This document shows positions 43,827-55,858 of a stretch of 64,000 bases of DNA, in pieces. The first letter of the stretch is position 1. Every line of letters begins with the position of its first letter. The notes below the pieces were generated by a model that ran no database searches, was not told where the DNA came from, and worked only from the letters and a program-made list of their open reading frames with translations. The DNA is from Gaeumannomyces sp. JS-464. Taxonomy: Eukaryota; Ascomycota; Sordariomycetes; Magnaporthales; Magnaporthaceae. The stretch is taken from positions 13,845,501-13,909,500 of the forward strand of contig NGZR01000001.1 of assembly GCA_002197995.1 (NCBI GenBank). The letters are read 5' to 3'. Position numbers and translations under genes: made by a program.

Positions 43827-45092
43827 TTTTCGCTCTGAAAATAGTATATATAGGGAACAATGCGGTTATAGGGGTCGGATTGTCAGCCTAGATACATATC
43901 CCGTCCATCCTTGCCGATCTAAAAGGACGTTCTGGTGCGGGCATACAGGCCGACAGGGGAACCAAAAAGAGTAATGTCTAAGGAGCAAATGGAGATGGAG
44001 ACGGAGATATCAGCATGGGATGGAGAATTCGCCGGTCGGGGTTTGCGACAACGCCTAAAGGCCATTACTAGGCATGTTGTGTGAGCTGTTCTTTCGGAGA
44101 AAGGTGCATTAGGTCAACACTGGCCTTCCGCGATGTGGGTTACAAGCGCCCCAGCAGGGATAGAAATAGCAGCGGCAAAGAGGGGGAAGTTACGTCAAGC
44201 CACAGTGATCGTCTGCGCGGCCGTCTAGCGCCTATCTCAAGGACCGGACCTGTGGCGATGGTTGGTCAAGCTGGAGGCAGCGACGGGGTTGAGATGGTCG
44301 ATGTGGGGGTAGAGCAAAATCCCCCGCGCTCACCCAGCACCCCATAGCGTCCCTGTCGTTTCCTTCGGGCGTCGGGCCAGCTCCCTCGGGATTCCCGCCA
44401 GCTGGGTAGGCCCTGTCACCATACCCACCCTCCCCTCCACCCATCTGCAGGCTTGGTCTCTTGCTAGCCATCCACGGCGGCAATGAGGCGGAGATGCCCG
44501 TCCTGGCTCTGGTCCAGTCTGTGCGACATTCTCGACCCGTTGTGCACCCCGAGGCCTGCGCATCCACGTCGGGAAGCCGCCTTTGAACAAGCCACTCATG
44601 TCAGTCTTTGCCGTCGGATAAATAAAATGTCTCGGAGCACACGTTTCCCTCCGTCGCGACTCGGTCAGCATCGGGAGTGGAAGCGAAGCGGCCTGCTTAC
44701 CGCCCCGCTCGGGCTCGTCGCTGCCCTCCTGCAGTGTCTCGCTCTGGGGACGGATATGTCTGCCCTGGCGGCCCAATTATGTGGCCCGCCCCTTTCCCAA
44801 GTGACCGCATCTATGCCTGCCGACTAAAAGCGGCAGCCACATCCATCCATGTAGGTAGCTCACAGCCGTAAAGTTGGCGGTTTTGCTCGAGTGAGCCACC
44901 TGGGCAAACTCTTTCCCGGCTTCGGCCAGTGACTTCAGGTCTGCTGCTATCTCCGATTCCTCCATAGCAAACCATAAAAGGCCCGTCACGCACCCATGTG
45001 TAGCGACAAAAATGCACCGGCCTACCACCGACCTCAGTACCTAGAACCTAGATTACCTCCTTGTATCCCTAGGAAGCAGCCCATAGGTGGAC
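43827..45092. promoter_or_regulatory. Shared divergent promoter region of DUF2264 and GH88 genes
   Basis: 1.27 kb between two outward-transcribed sugar-hydrolase genes, with a TATA-like element at 43845-43852 on the DUF2264 side. A common upstream region could give co-regulation. I did not identify a specific operator. Confidence 0.45.
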
Positions 45093-46957
45093 ATGCCCGT
45101 CTCGATCCCGCCCTCGGAGCCCGACGCCAATGTCGCAGACACCACCTCGGCATCCGGCCAGCCGCCGCTAACTACGGCGAGCTCCACGACGTTTATACCG
45201 GGCCAAGCCGAGCTGCCGACGCCTCTGTACACGTCAGAAAACACCGTCGGCTCTCCTCGCCCGCTGGGACATGGCCCTGCGCAGGCAGGCAGCATAGAGG
45301 CCAAGGTCACCGGGCCGTCACCGGCAGCGGCAGCCCCCTCAATCGGCGACGACCTGGCCGAGCTGTTCTCGGAGAACACGGTCGCAAAGATCTACCGCAC
45401 CGCCAGCAGGACCGTCGGCATCCCCCACACCTTCCCCGAGTACGTGCCCCAGGCCGGCCGCGGCGCCGGCGCCTACGCGCACCGCGGGGCCGAGTTCTGG
45501 ACCTGCGGCTTCTTCCCGGGCAGCATGTACTGTGTGCTCGAGCGCCTCGTGCGCTTCCCGCACAGCGTCCGCCTCGACTCCCCCGTCTCCGGCACCACCG
45601 CCGCCACCGCCGCCCAGTTGCGCGCCATCCAGGCCGCCCTGCAGCTGCACGGCGGCCTGCAGGCCGACGAGGGCAACGAGGAAGAAGCGCTTGAGGTGCT
45701 CGGCAAGCCCACCCCGCACCGCCTCCGCACCGCCCTGTCGGCCCTGTGCGCGCTCTGGACCGAGCCGCTGCACGCCATGACCGGGCGCGCCGACACGCAC
45801 GATGTCGGCTTCATCGTCATGCCGAGCCTGCGCCTGGACTGGGAGCTGACGGGGAACCGGCGCAGCCTCGACTCGATCCTGCGCGCCGCCGCCGCCCTGG
45901 CCACGCGCTTCGTGCCGACAGCGCGCGCGATCCGGAGCTGGAACTCGCGCGTCCAAAAGAACCTGGCCGTCGTGGGCCAGGAGGACAACCTGCTCGTCAT
46001 CATCGACAGCATGTGCAATCTCGATCTGCTCTACTACGCCGCGAGCCAGCTCGCCGCCGGCGGCCCCGACGCCGCGCGCCTGGCCGACGTGGCCACGGTG
46101 CACGCCACCACCCTCCTCCGCACGCACCTGCGGCCCGAGCCCCACGCCGAGGAGGAGGCAGGCGGCGCGGGCGCCAGGTACGCGGGGCCGTGGTACTCGA
46201 CGCACCACGTCGCCAACCTCGACCCGCGCACCGGCGCCGTCAAGCGCCACTTCACGGCGCAGGGCTACAGCGACACGTCGCAGTGGGCGCGCGGCCAGGC
46301 CTGGGCCATCCTGGGCTACGCGCAGACGTACGGCTGGACGCGCGACGCCAAGTTCCTCGACGCCGCCTGCGGCCTGGCCGAGTACTTCTTGCACCGCCTC
46401 GACGCCCACCCGGGCCCGCACGGCGACACCCCGGCCCTCTCGCCATCCACCGCCGCTGCCGCCACTTCCAAAAGCAACCACAAAGGCGGCCGTTACGTCC
46501 CCGCCTGGGACTTTGACGCCCCGCCCGACGACGACGGCCAGCCCGGCGGCCCCGCCTTCGTCCCGCGCGACTCGTCGGCCGGCGTCATCGCCGCCAACGG
46601 CATGCTCATGCTGTCCCAGTCGCTGCGCGCCCGCGGCGACGGCCGGCTGGCCGACCGGTTCCTGCGCGCCGCCGTCGACGTCGTGCGCGACACGCTGCTC
46701 TTCGCGCTCGCGCCCGAGCGCGCCGAGCTGCTGGCCGTCGCGCGGGGCCCGGCGCGGGCGGCTGCTGCTACAGGCACGCCCGCGTCGAGGTCGCCGACGC
46801 CGACCCGGCCGCCGGCTCGTTCGAGGCCATCCTCAAGCACGGCACCGCTAACAACAACCCCAACGCGCTGAGGCGGTACGCGGACCACGGCCTCGTTTAC
46901 GCCGACTATTACCTACTCGAGTTCGGCAACCGCCTGCTGAGGATGGGGCTCGCGTGA
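45093..46957 (+). CDS. GH88 unsaturated glucuronyl hydrolase
   Basis: Releases 4,5-unsaturated glucuronic acid from oligosaccharides made by polysaccharide lyases. Single exon from ATG 45093 (MPVSIPPSEPDANVADT). The (alpha/alpha)6-barrel motifs are clear: GAEFWTCGFFPGSMYCVLER, THDVGFIVMPSLRLDWELTG (holding an Asp corresponding to a catalytic one in bacterial enzymes), VGQEDNLLVIIDSMCNLDLL, GYSDTSQWARGQAWAILGYA and RDSSAGVIAANGMLMLSQSL. The C terminus, in a frame shifted by one base near 46750, has NNNPNALRRYADHGLVYADY and stops at 46955-46957, as in family members. No signal peptide, so it is expected to act in the cytosol on imported oligosaccharides. The Asp/Gly/Pro-rich insert around 46400-46560 is variable sequence. 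Confidence 0.87.
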
Positions 46958-47393
46958 AGGCCAGGGCCCAGCGGTTTCTTGTACTCGGTTTTCATGCCCC
47001 TTTTTTTTTTGGTTCCCCTAGCGTTCCTTCTCCCGGATATTTTGCTTCTCCTTGGTGGCGCTTTTCACCCCGTGCACCCTCTATATGAAGATTGACGACC
47101 GGATGAGACCGCTGCGCTTGGACTATCGTTGGTTGCAGGATATGCGCAAATGGTTGTTTGCTCGCCTCTTTTTGGGTTACCTCGCCGGAAATAAATGGCT
47201 AGCGTGTGTTGTATGCGAGAGATTAAATAGATTAAATAGCCAACAAAACGCTTGATAAAGGTCCGCTTGTACACATGGCCAAACGCAATACATACGCTGG
47301 AAAAGAAAAAGAGACGGGGAGGTAGAAGAAAGTGGCGAGTAAACAATATGCGGCATGATTGAGACAGGCAGGGACCAAAGAAAAAAACCCACA
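46958..47393. other. Convergent 3' region
   Basis: Between the GH88 and regulator genes; AT-richer, no gene recognised. Confidence 0.5.
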
Positions 47394-50300
47394 TCACCAG
47401 CCAGTTCCGGGGTCCAAGTTGGAGGAGAACATGCTCCCATCGTCAAACGTAATGACGCGGTCCATATCCAGGAAATAATGATCCAGCAGCATGGGCGCCG
47501 GCGTCAGCTGCTGACCGGGGTGGCCCCCCAGGGGCGTGACTGCAGCACCACCTTGATGTGGGTGAAATGGCGGACCCTGCGGCTGCGACTGATGTTGCGC
47601 CTGGCCGGCACCCCCGTGAGGGCCCACGCCGCCACTCTCGTTGATGGGGTTGAGTAGAATCTCGTTTCCTCCAGGACCCATCATTGATCGCCCCGATGGG
47701 GTAGCGGGGGAAGGAGAGTGCTGCGGATGCTGCCCGTGCCCTTGGCCAGGCTCGGAACCCGAATGCCCCAGCATGCCCATGTACGGCAGTCGCGGCGTCG
47801 GCTGGATTGGAGGGAGCGGCCCACCCAGCTGTGTCCCGGACGAGTTGGGCGCGTTCCACCCGCCCGAACTGTGGCTACTGCTATCGAGCGAAAGCTGACT
47901 CCGCGGCGTCTGCATGTTGGCTGCTCCGGGTGTCCCAGGGGCGCACCACTAGGAACGCCAGAGGTGATCGCCGAAGGCGGGGGAAGTTGGTAGAAGGAAT
48001 TCGGCGGGTGAACCAGCGGTTTGTAGGGATGGTACGGATTCTGCGCAGCGCCCGGGTCGACATCATGGTCCATCTCCTGCGTAAGCTTGGCAATATCAAT
48101 ACGGAAACTGGGGTCGCGATAGCAGAGACCGTGGAATGCCCGCAGCTTCGAAGCAAACCTCACAGCCAGGTCCGTCGCCTGTTGATTGGCCTCGTTCTCG
48201 CTCGGCCGCGGCGGCTGCGAAGGCGTGCCACTGGAATCAGACCCTCCCGGTCCCAGTACTCCCGCAGCCGTTTTCTCGCGCGGTATGTGGATACCGTTCC
48301 AGCGCTGGGACATTGCGTCGAGCCCCTGAACCAGGATCCAGAACTCGTCCATCAGTTGGTTGCCCGGCTCGTATCGCCAGTGAACCAACAACATCCTCGC
48401 AGCCACATAGAGACAGAAAGGCAGCTGGCTCGCGACCGGCAGCGTCCTTGGGGTCAGGCGGAGGTAGTTCTGCGAGATGGTTGCAATCTCGACAGCGGCC
48501 GAACAGCACGTCTCGACGCTGCACGTGCTCGGTAGCCTCTTTCTAAACGGCCAATTGGCAGCGGGAAGGCAATGAGTTGGTGCAGGAGTATCATGGAGGT
48601 GTTGTGCGTCACATGGGCGAGCGTCAGGTTCGGGTCCATCTTGGTCCCCAGCCAGTGGCGGCCAAGCATCGGGGCGCGTCCGCCAATAGGACCACCGACA
48701 CCCTCGGCGCTGCCAGCCGTGCCTGAGCCTCCCTTCCACTTCTGTGGCAGTAGCATTTTCCAGTGGACAAGCCGCAAGTCAAGCTCCTTGAACCGCGTCA
48801 GCCACACGTTGATGTCGGACTCGGAGTGCACGTTGATGCGCTGCTGGAGGAAATAGCTGACGATGCGGCTCATCGACTCGGTCGCCTCAACCGAGTACGC
48901 AAATGCGCCCACCCGGGACATGTCCGCTGGAGCTGTCCCAGGATCTGCGCTGTGCGGCATCGCCACACTTGACGGGCTCTGGGGATCCGCCTCCATCATT
49001 GGCTGATCCGGTGCCTGATACCGAGACGACATGACGGCCATGGGGTTCCCAATGCGCCCACGGGACTTGTCCCAGATGCCCAGGTACGGAGTGACGACGG
49101 CCTCTTGCCTGCGCCATAACAAACCGTCTGACGGCAGCCTACGGCGCACGTCGTCGGCGGTCAAGCTTGTGTTCCAGCCCATCATAACGGAGCAAAAGCG
49201 GTCAAGGTTGAAGACATTCCAGAAAACCCGCCGCCTCTCCTCGAGTTGGGTCCAGTCCTTCGCAGGCAACAGCGTCTCGCGCGGGCGATACAGCAACTGC
49301 CTGTCACTCTCATCTGGTTCCTTGGTCAGCTGCAGATACTCGACCGTCCTAGTAAGCGACCCGACGATGGGCCACGCCTTGGCAGCGTTTCCGCTTCCGA
49401 TCTAGTTGGCCAATTATTCTCGTAAGTAGTTGAATCAGATATCGGTGAGGCGCGGCGACGGTCGCTCCTCGGTGAGGCCCCCAATATCGGCATGTAAAAT
49501 AACCCACATCTGTAAATGCCATGATGATCAAAGTCTGCAGACTCTCCACACAGAGGCGATCCATAGCCTTGGATATGATCCATCTCCTAGTCTTCTCGGA
49601 AAACCAGGTCGGCGATTCTATGTCGAAGTCAAGATCCTCATTTCGGAGAAACCTCGCCGTCGAGAATATCATGGCGTACAGGATCAGCTCGATCTTGGGA
49701 ATCTCAGAAGGCTGAGCCACCTGGGCGCGAAAGATATCTTGGTGGAGCATCGGGATCCATGGGTGGATGTGTGAAAAATATTTGGCGACGATGGGCTCAA
49801 GAGAGCTCGCAGAAGTGGCAGGTAGCGCAAGGTCGTCGTCCTGTGAGTGTTCGGCGGCCGTTTGCTCCTCGCCATCCTGCGAATCCTCGTCTTCGTCGAC
49901 ATCCTCTTCCGCGTTGCCTCCTATTCGCGGCCGCTTTCTAGGAGGCACAGCGCTAGGAGTGGGCAGCGGGACTTGCTGCGGTGCGTTGATCAGCTTAGGA
50001 AGCTCCCTCGCCAGTAAGGCCAGCACGCCCTGCGCGGTGGAGTCCTGAATGCAGGTTCCAGCGCCATCTCTCCGCTGCTGGGCCTCTCGATCACGCTGGA
50101 GTTGCTGCTGCTGCTGCTGAAGGGCACGATCAAGCGCGTCTAGTTCGTGTTTGCTGATGTAAGGACCAGTTCATTCCCAAGAAAGAAAGTAGTAGGCAGC
50201 AGGATACCGACCTAGGCGTTTGTGGATGTTTTCGACAGCGCCACCCTTCAGACCAGGTTTGACGCGCTTGGCTTCGTAAACGCACTCGAGGCCTGTGGAT

Positions 50301-50911
50301 GGGCATGATTAGGAAATGTCTCGACACCACCAAACCCGAACCCGTATTCGCCGATCGACCGAGATTGGGGGCGAAAAGGATCACCAAGTAGGGCTCAAAG
50401 CACTCAGGAAATGAGTGTAGTCAAGTGCATACCTCCTTTTCTGCAATGTTGGCATGCAGGTCTCTCCCTGGAGCAGCGAAGCTTCGCTTTCCGGCATCGG
50501 TTGCTGCATCAAGTTTAGAGGGAATGGATGAGTAAGGAGACACGATCAGGCAGACAAATAAGACAGCACATGCGTCAGCAGCCGACGGCTGAAGTTCTTG
50601 GGGTTGTGACGTAAGGGGCTGAACGCCACAGCCGGGGGATGTTGATGACAGTCGGCGAGGGGCTGGCCAGAACCCACGGGGATGCGATTCCATGCCAGGC
50701 ATCAAGACAGGGACGTTTGATGAGTTTGGGGGTCAAGCCCGGCGGGATGTAGACATGGAGAGAGATATGCAAAGCAGAGAAACACGTTGCTGACTCACCA
50801 TGCAAGGCCGAGGGAGGCAGCAGCCGATGCCTCGGGCTGGGCCGCTGTTTCGTCGGGCGGAGGCTGGCCCTGTCCCACGTCTGCGTCGGCGTCCGGCGCT
50901 GGGGCTGACAT
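47394..50911 (-). CDS. Zn2Cys6 transcription factor with fungal-specific regulatory domain
   Basis: Five exons: 50911-50799, 50503-50433, 50292-50208, 50153-49508 and 49401-47394. The zinc cluster is assembled across the first three: [20 protein letters not shown], then HCRKGGLEC (C-x2-C-x6-C-x6-C-x2-C-x6-C), followed by a basic linker ([20 protein letters not shown]) and a Gln-rich coiled coil. An acidic stretch lies near residues 155-180. The fungal_trans domain shows [55 protein letters not shown] and [15 protein letters not shown]. The C terminus is Gly/Pro/Gln-rich. One-base breaks occur near 48553 and 47920. Divergent from the sugar transporter at 52172 and next to GH88, so a pathway-specific activator is a reasonable inference. 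Confidence 0.85.
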
Positions 50912-52171
50912 GGCGAGCCGCTACGAGGGCGAGCGATGGATGGGCCGACTCGGAGCGGCGGCGTCAATCGGGCGGGTCCCAGCGCCCCGGGTCCTCTCTC
51001 GGCCTTGGTCGGCAGGGCAAGGTCGGGCAAGCGCCCAACGACGCAGCCAGCCGGGGCCACCCCCTGGGCGGGTGGATCACCGCCGACAGGTTGGACAGCC
51101 CGTGGTACAGTAGCGTCCGCAGCCGTGTCGTGCCAGGTGCCAGCCGCCGAAGCGGGTAGGCCTTGTGGTGGTGGACGATGTGGTGTGTGGCAGTCGTACG
51201 ACCAGCAGCCCAAGCTGGCGGTTTGGGCTATGCGCGCGCGCACGTCTGCGGCCCTGGACCACACTGGCAATGGAGGGAGGGGTGAGCGGTGCCGTCACTG
51301 GGCAGCAGCGGTTGGCATTGACAGCAGCATGGGCGTGGGTGTTGGGGGGGGGGAGGCCGGGACGTCGATGTCGGACAGCTCTCGCCGCCTTCGCCGCTCG
51401 CGCCGAATTTGGTTGTGCAAAGTTTGCGGGGGGACTCGAATCTGACACGGTTTGGCACAAGGAGCAGCCTAACCCAGTTCAGCACGACAGCTGCCTGGAG
51501 GTGGGGCTGAGGGGGCCGAGCGAGGGTGCCGTCCAGCGTGATCGCTTAGTGATGGCGCCCATGAGGGGCCCCAGGACACCGCACGGAGTGTCAGCGTCCA
51601 ATTTTGGCGGCAGCTGGGAATCGTTTTTAATCCGCGATCCGCAGCCGATGTCCCGGTGGCCGCCATGGAGGGTCAGCTTATGCAAGTTGCCTTGGTTCGA
51701 AGTCACCCTGCCTGACGATCCATCGCCCCGCGACGACACGCCCCTCCACTCGTTCCGCCATACAATTTCGGCTGGCCCTTTTGCGCCAGCGCCAGGAGTC
51801 CTACATAAGGTTGGTGCTGTCGCGTATGCCCTTCTCGTCAAATTGGTGTTGCATGCACTACTTTTTGTGCGGCATATGTTTCCTGTGTCCAAGGATGATG
51901 ATCATGGATATCACGTGGACCCCCGTTGCCACCATCTAGATGTCGGGCAGGGGGCGTCCGCCCTGAATTCTTGGCCTGTTGCTGTCACCAGCAGGCCGGC
52001 AAGTGATTGGCCACGACTGCTAACTCCCTGCAAGGGGCCCACGAGGCGTGCAGGAGCGGCCGTCTGTTTGGTCTGCCGCGACAGGACCGGAAGCCCATTG
52101 CCCCTGCCCGAGCCGTGTGAACGATAGACACACACCTCCCCCACCAACTTCAAAGACGCACGCAACGAAGC
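50912..52171. promoter_or_regulatory. Shared divergent promoter region of regulator and transporter
   Basis: 1.26 kb between the outward-transcribed Zn2Cys6 and MFS genes, with no coding sequence I can support. A binding site for the local regulator would be expected here but none is identified. Confidence 0.45.
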
Positions 52172-54496
52172 ATGGTGGTGCAACTCAAGGTGGCCTCGGC
52201 GCAGCGTGCCCAGACGGGCGAGGCCGATCCCATCATCCAGCGCACCGCCGAGGAGGACCCGGTGCCCTGGTACCGCAAACCGAACCTGCGGCATCTCTAC
52301 TTTATGCTGTTCCCGACTTGCATGGGTATCGAGTTGACCTCGGGCTTCGACTCGCAGATGATCAATGCCCTGCAGATCGTGCCCAGCTGGAAGATCTGTG
52401 AGTGCCCATCCGTCACTGGGCGGCCACCACTGCTGTGCCCCTTTATCCACCCACACCACACACCCATCCAACCATACGCAGCCAAACATATTCCACATAC
52501 AGTTTACCCCAGATTCGAGACGACTTTTATAAAAGCACAAAGCCGCTGTTTTCCAGCACCTTCCCGGCAGATAATTTGCTACATCCTCATCAGCCTCCGT
52601 CCTATTGCTCCAGCCACGTACTTCTGCTAATAATGCCCAGTCTTCAGCGACAAGCCGAACGGCGGCATGTCCGGGGAGCTGAAGGGCATCATTGCCTCTG
52701 CCTACTCTCTGGGAGCCATCTTGTCTCTCCCCTTCATTGGCATGGTTAACGATAGGTTCGGGCGGCGCTGGTCCATCTTTGGCGGCTCTGCCATCATGGT
52801 CTGTGGCGCCATCATTCAGGGGTTCTCTGTCAACGGTATGTCGTCCCACCGGTACTTGCTGTTCAGAACCATTCTTTGTCACATATCAGCGGTACAAATT
52901 CTGACGTACCTTCCAATCATCAGCCGCCATGTACATCGTCGCCCGCATGCTCCTCGGTTTCGGCATCCCGACCTGCATCGTAAGCGGCTCGAGCCTGATC
53001 GGAGAGCTCGCGTATCCCAAGGAGCGAGCAATCTTGACCTCGCTCTTCAATGTGGCATACGTTAGTACTCGGGCACACCTGTTGGTTCTGAACACTCTGT
53101 AAGGGCCTACGCTTACACATTTTACTTGGGTGTTAGTACATTGGCCAGATATTGGCGGCCGGCATCTGCTTCGGGACGAGCAATCTGGCAGGCAACTACG
53201 GCTGGAAGATCCCCTCGTGGCTCCAAATGTGCCCCTCGCTGCTCCAGATGGCCTTTGTCTTGTATGTCTGGCGCACACTCGTCTCCCGAGAGAAAGACCA
53301 CTAACTCCTGCATCCACAGTTTTATCCCCGAGAGCCCCAGGTGGCTCATCACCAAGAACCGCGAGCCCGAAGCCTACCAGATCCTAGCCGAGTACCACGC
53401 CGAGGGCCGTCGCGACTCCGAATTTGTGCGCGCCGAGTTCGCGCACATGAAGACGACGATCCAGCTTGAGCTCGACAACTCCAGGCGCTCGTTCACGGAC
53501 CTGTTCGCCACGGCCGGCATGCGGCGGCGCCTGCTGGTCAGCGCCACGCTGGGCGTCTTCACCCAGTGGAGCGGCAGCTCGCTCATCTCGTACTACCTGG
53601 GCGACCTGCTCGAGATGATCGGCCGCACCGACTCCGCCTTCAAGCAGCAGGTCAACCTCTCCATCGCCTGCTGGAGCCTGGTCTGCGGCGTGACCATCGC
53701 CCTGCTCGCCAAGCGGTTCCGCCGCCGCAACATGTTCTTCGTCTGCACCGCCGGCCTGCTGTGCGTCTACGCCGCCTGGACCGTCGCCATGGAGCGCGCC
53801 GTCAGCGCCCGCGAGGCCGGCCGCCCGGACCCGGCGGCCAACGGGGCCGTTCTGTTCTTCATCTTTGCGTACAAGCCGTTTTACGCCATCGGGTTCAACG
53901 CCCTGACCTACAGTAGGTGGCCACGCTATCCCCGTGTATCCTGCGTGAGCTCCGGGTCTGCCCTATGAAAAAAAAATCCTTCTCGAAAGCTGACATGTCC
54001 ATCTGTTCACTACTGTCCAGCCTATCTGGTCGAGATATGGCCTTTTGCGCAGCGCGCTCGCGGGATCGCCTGGTACCAGCTCTTCAGCCGCATGGCTGGC
54101 TTCTTCACCACCTTTATTAACCCCATAGGTCTCGAGAGCATCAGCTGGAAGTACCTTATCACGTACTGCTGCTTCCTGGCCTTCGAGATCGTCTTCATCT
54201 ACTTCATGTTCCCCGAAACATCCGGGCGAACCCTAGAGGAGTTGGCATTTTGTAAGAATCATTCAGCCTACCAAAATACCCAGGGCCCTTCCCCGTCCCC
54301 CTTTCGACGGCAAACATTTTGAGCTTTGCTAACCGTTGTAATCCCCCGTCTAGTGTTCGAGGATAAAGCCCTCTCTGAGCAGGCCAACCTTGCTGCCGAG
54401 AGAGTCATAGAGGGGCCGTCGACGCCGGCGGCTATGGACGATCATGGCCATCACCCACTTAGACCCAAGAGGACAGGTGAGAGTTCCGACGCTTAG
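52172..54496 (+). CDS. MFS sugar transporter (lactose-permease-like)
   Basis: Seven exons (52172-52397, 52641-52835, 52924-53060, 53137-53261, 53320-53912, 54021-54251, 54354-54496) splice in frame to 549 residues with 12 predicted membrane helices. Sugar-porter signatures: GFDSQMINALQ in TM1, MVNDRFGRRWSIFGG (the DRxGRR loop), PESPRWLITKNR after TM6, and ETSGRTLEELAF at the C-terminal side. TM7 region: LGVFTQWSGSSLISYYLG. TM10 region: AIGFNALTYTYLVEIWPFAQ. The N-terminal cytosolic segment includes AEEDPVPWYRKPNLRHLYFM, common in the lactose/cellodextrin-permease-like branch. Proton symport at the plasma membrane is expected; the substrate is unknown, with uronic oligosaccharides suggested by the neighbours. 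The frame is intact. Confidence 0.92.
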
Positions 54497-55210
54497 CACT
54501 CTGCGATTTGGAACCCGGAAAATCAGATTCGAGCCTTGGGGATTTGAGGGGACATGATCTGTCGAAAATTCGTCGCCAGCATTAGAGAGGCATTTCGATC
54601 AGGTGGTACTATTAGATTTTATTAGACTTTATGCCGTAGGCTCACTTGGGTACTCCATTCTTGGCAGGTTGCCGGCGTTGTCTATCTCTGTCTTGTGAAG
54701 GTGGCGGTTGCTCGGGTACCTGGGTAGCAATCGTATATGTATGCATGTGATGTTCATCTTTGTGCGGCGACAGGACCGATACGAGGAGGTTTTGTTGTCG
54801 AGACCCTGTTCAGTTATGGAGACGCACCCGTATGTTGGTTGTTATTCTGGTCGAGTAGCTATGGGCGCTTCTTGGAAACCGAAGTACGCCTAGGCATCTT
54901 TTGACAGTGCACTCGCCGAGTTGGCAGTGTCGTTCATTACAACCTATAAGCTATGGAAAGCGGGGCGAGATCGGCCAGCTAGGTACACAAATCACCCGTG
55001 CAATACCGGGAGCCATGCAAAGCCTTATGATATCCCTCTCATTCCCAGCTCATGATAATTCCTCCGTTCATGTCTTCAGCCTACCGTCCCGTCTAGAGTT
55101 ACTCGGTGTCGTCTTGGTCTGGTAGATTCATTGCGTGGGCTCTTCACAGATAGGGGCCCTGGTATTCTTCAGTCGGGTCTGGCGCAGCAGGGAAATGATG
55201 TTAGCCATTC
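54497..55210. other. Intergenic
   Basis: 3' regions of the converging transporter and gag-like genes. No feature recognised. Confidence 0.45.
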
Positions 55211-55858
55211 TCACAAGCGATCAAGTATTTCTTCCACCACTTGCTGGGTTTTATAAGGAAGCTTACATGGCTTCTCTGGCAGGTCAAAGAGGCCTTGCTT
55301 CTTCTTGTCGGCAGCTCGGTCCTCCCGGTCATCGCACTTGCCCTGGGCGCCATTGACGAGATGCCAGAGGAGAACACGGTTGTCGAGGTGGACGCCCCAG
55401 ACGGCCAGGCGGCCGACGAGCTCCTGCCAACGGTCGACGTACTTCTTGACGTCTCCATCGAACGAGGCCGCAGAGAGCCGGAAGAAGCTGCTGAACAGAT
55501 CGTCGAGCTTTCCGGTGGACGCTTCTCCGAAGCACTTGTTGATGGCGTCCCAGAGCTTCTTGGGGTCCTTCTCCTGCGCGTCCTTCTCGCCGTCCCAGCC
55601 GTGCGCCTCGAGAACGTCCGGGACTGTAGGGTGGAGAGACAGACGCATTTCGTTCCAGGCCCTTTGCTTGCGCCCCGCGTTGGCGGCGCTCGCGCCTGGG
55701 CCGAGGATGATGATGTTCTTGAGGGTCCCGTCAGCCCGAAGGTTTAGCTTCTTCCGAACACATCGCTTCCAGACCTGTAGATTGGAAAGGCCGGCGAGCG
55801 TCGGAAGCTCAGGATCGACCTTCATGTCTGTAGCCTCGTCCGAGTGGAGGTCTTCCAT
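55211..55858 (-). CDS. Orphan retrotransposon gag-like protein, intact ORF
   Basis: 215-residue single-exon frame from ATG 55858. It resembles copia-type gag (UBN2-like) capsid sequence: LSNLQVWKRCVRKKLNL at the start, AWNEMRLSLHPTVPDVLEAH, KKLWDAINKCFGEASTGKLD, FFRLSAASFDGDVKKYVDRW and LGRLAVW-like LVGRLAVWGVHLDNRVLLWH. The end is Lys/Asp-rich, with CDDREDRAADKKKQG. There is no zinc knuckle and no pol downstream, and no LTRs were found within about 700 bases. Unlike the element at 25-32 kb it has no RIP-style stops. It may be a remnant of a recent insertion, or a retained cellular gene derived from gag. The latter is speculation. Confidence 0.6.
   Translation of the reverse strand: MEDLHSDEATDMKVDPELPTLAGLSNLQVWKRCVRKKLNLRADGTLKNIIILGPGASAANAGRKQRAWNEMRLSLHPTVPDVLEAHGWDGEKDAQEKDPKKLWDAINKCFGEASTGKLDDLFSSFFRLSAASFDGDVKKYVDRWQELVGRLAVWGVHLDNRVLLWHLVNGAQGKCDDREDRAADKKKQGLFDLPEKPCKLPYKTQQVVEEILDRL

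Noticed and set aside
45339..46481. 380-codon frame antisense to the GH88 gene
   Set aside because: Shadow frame of a strongly GC3-biased gene; no domain or start context.
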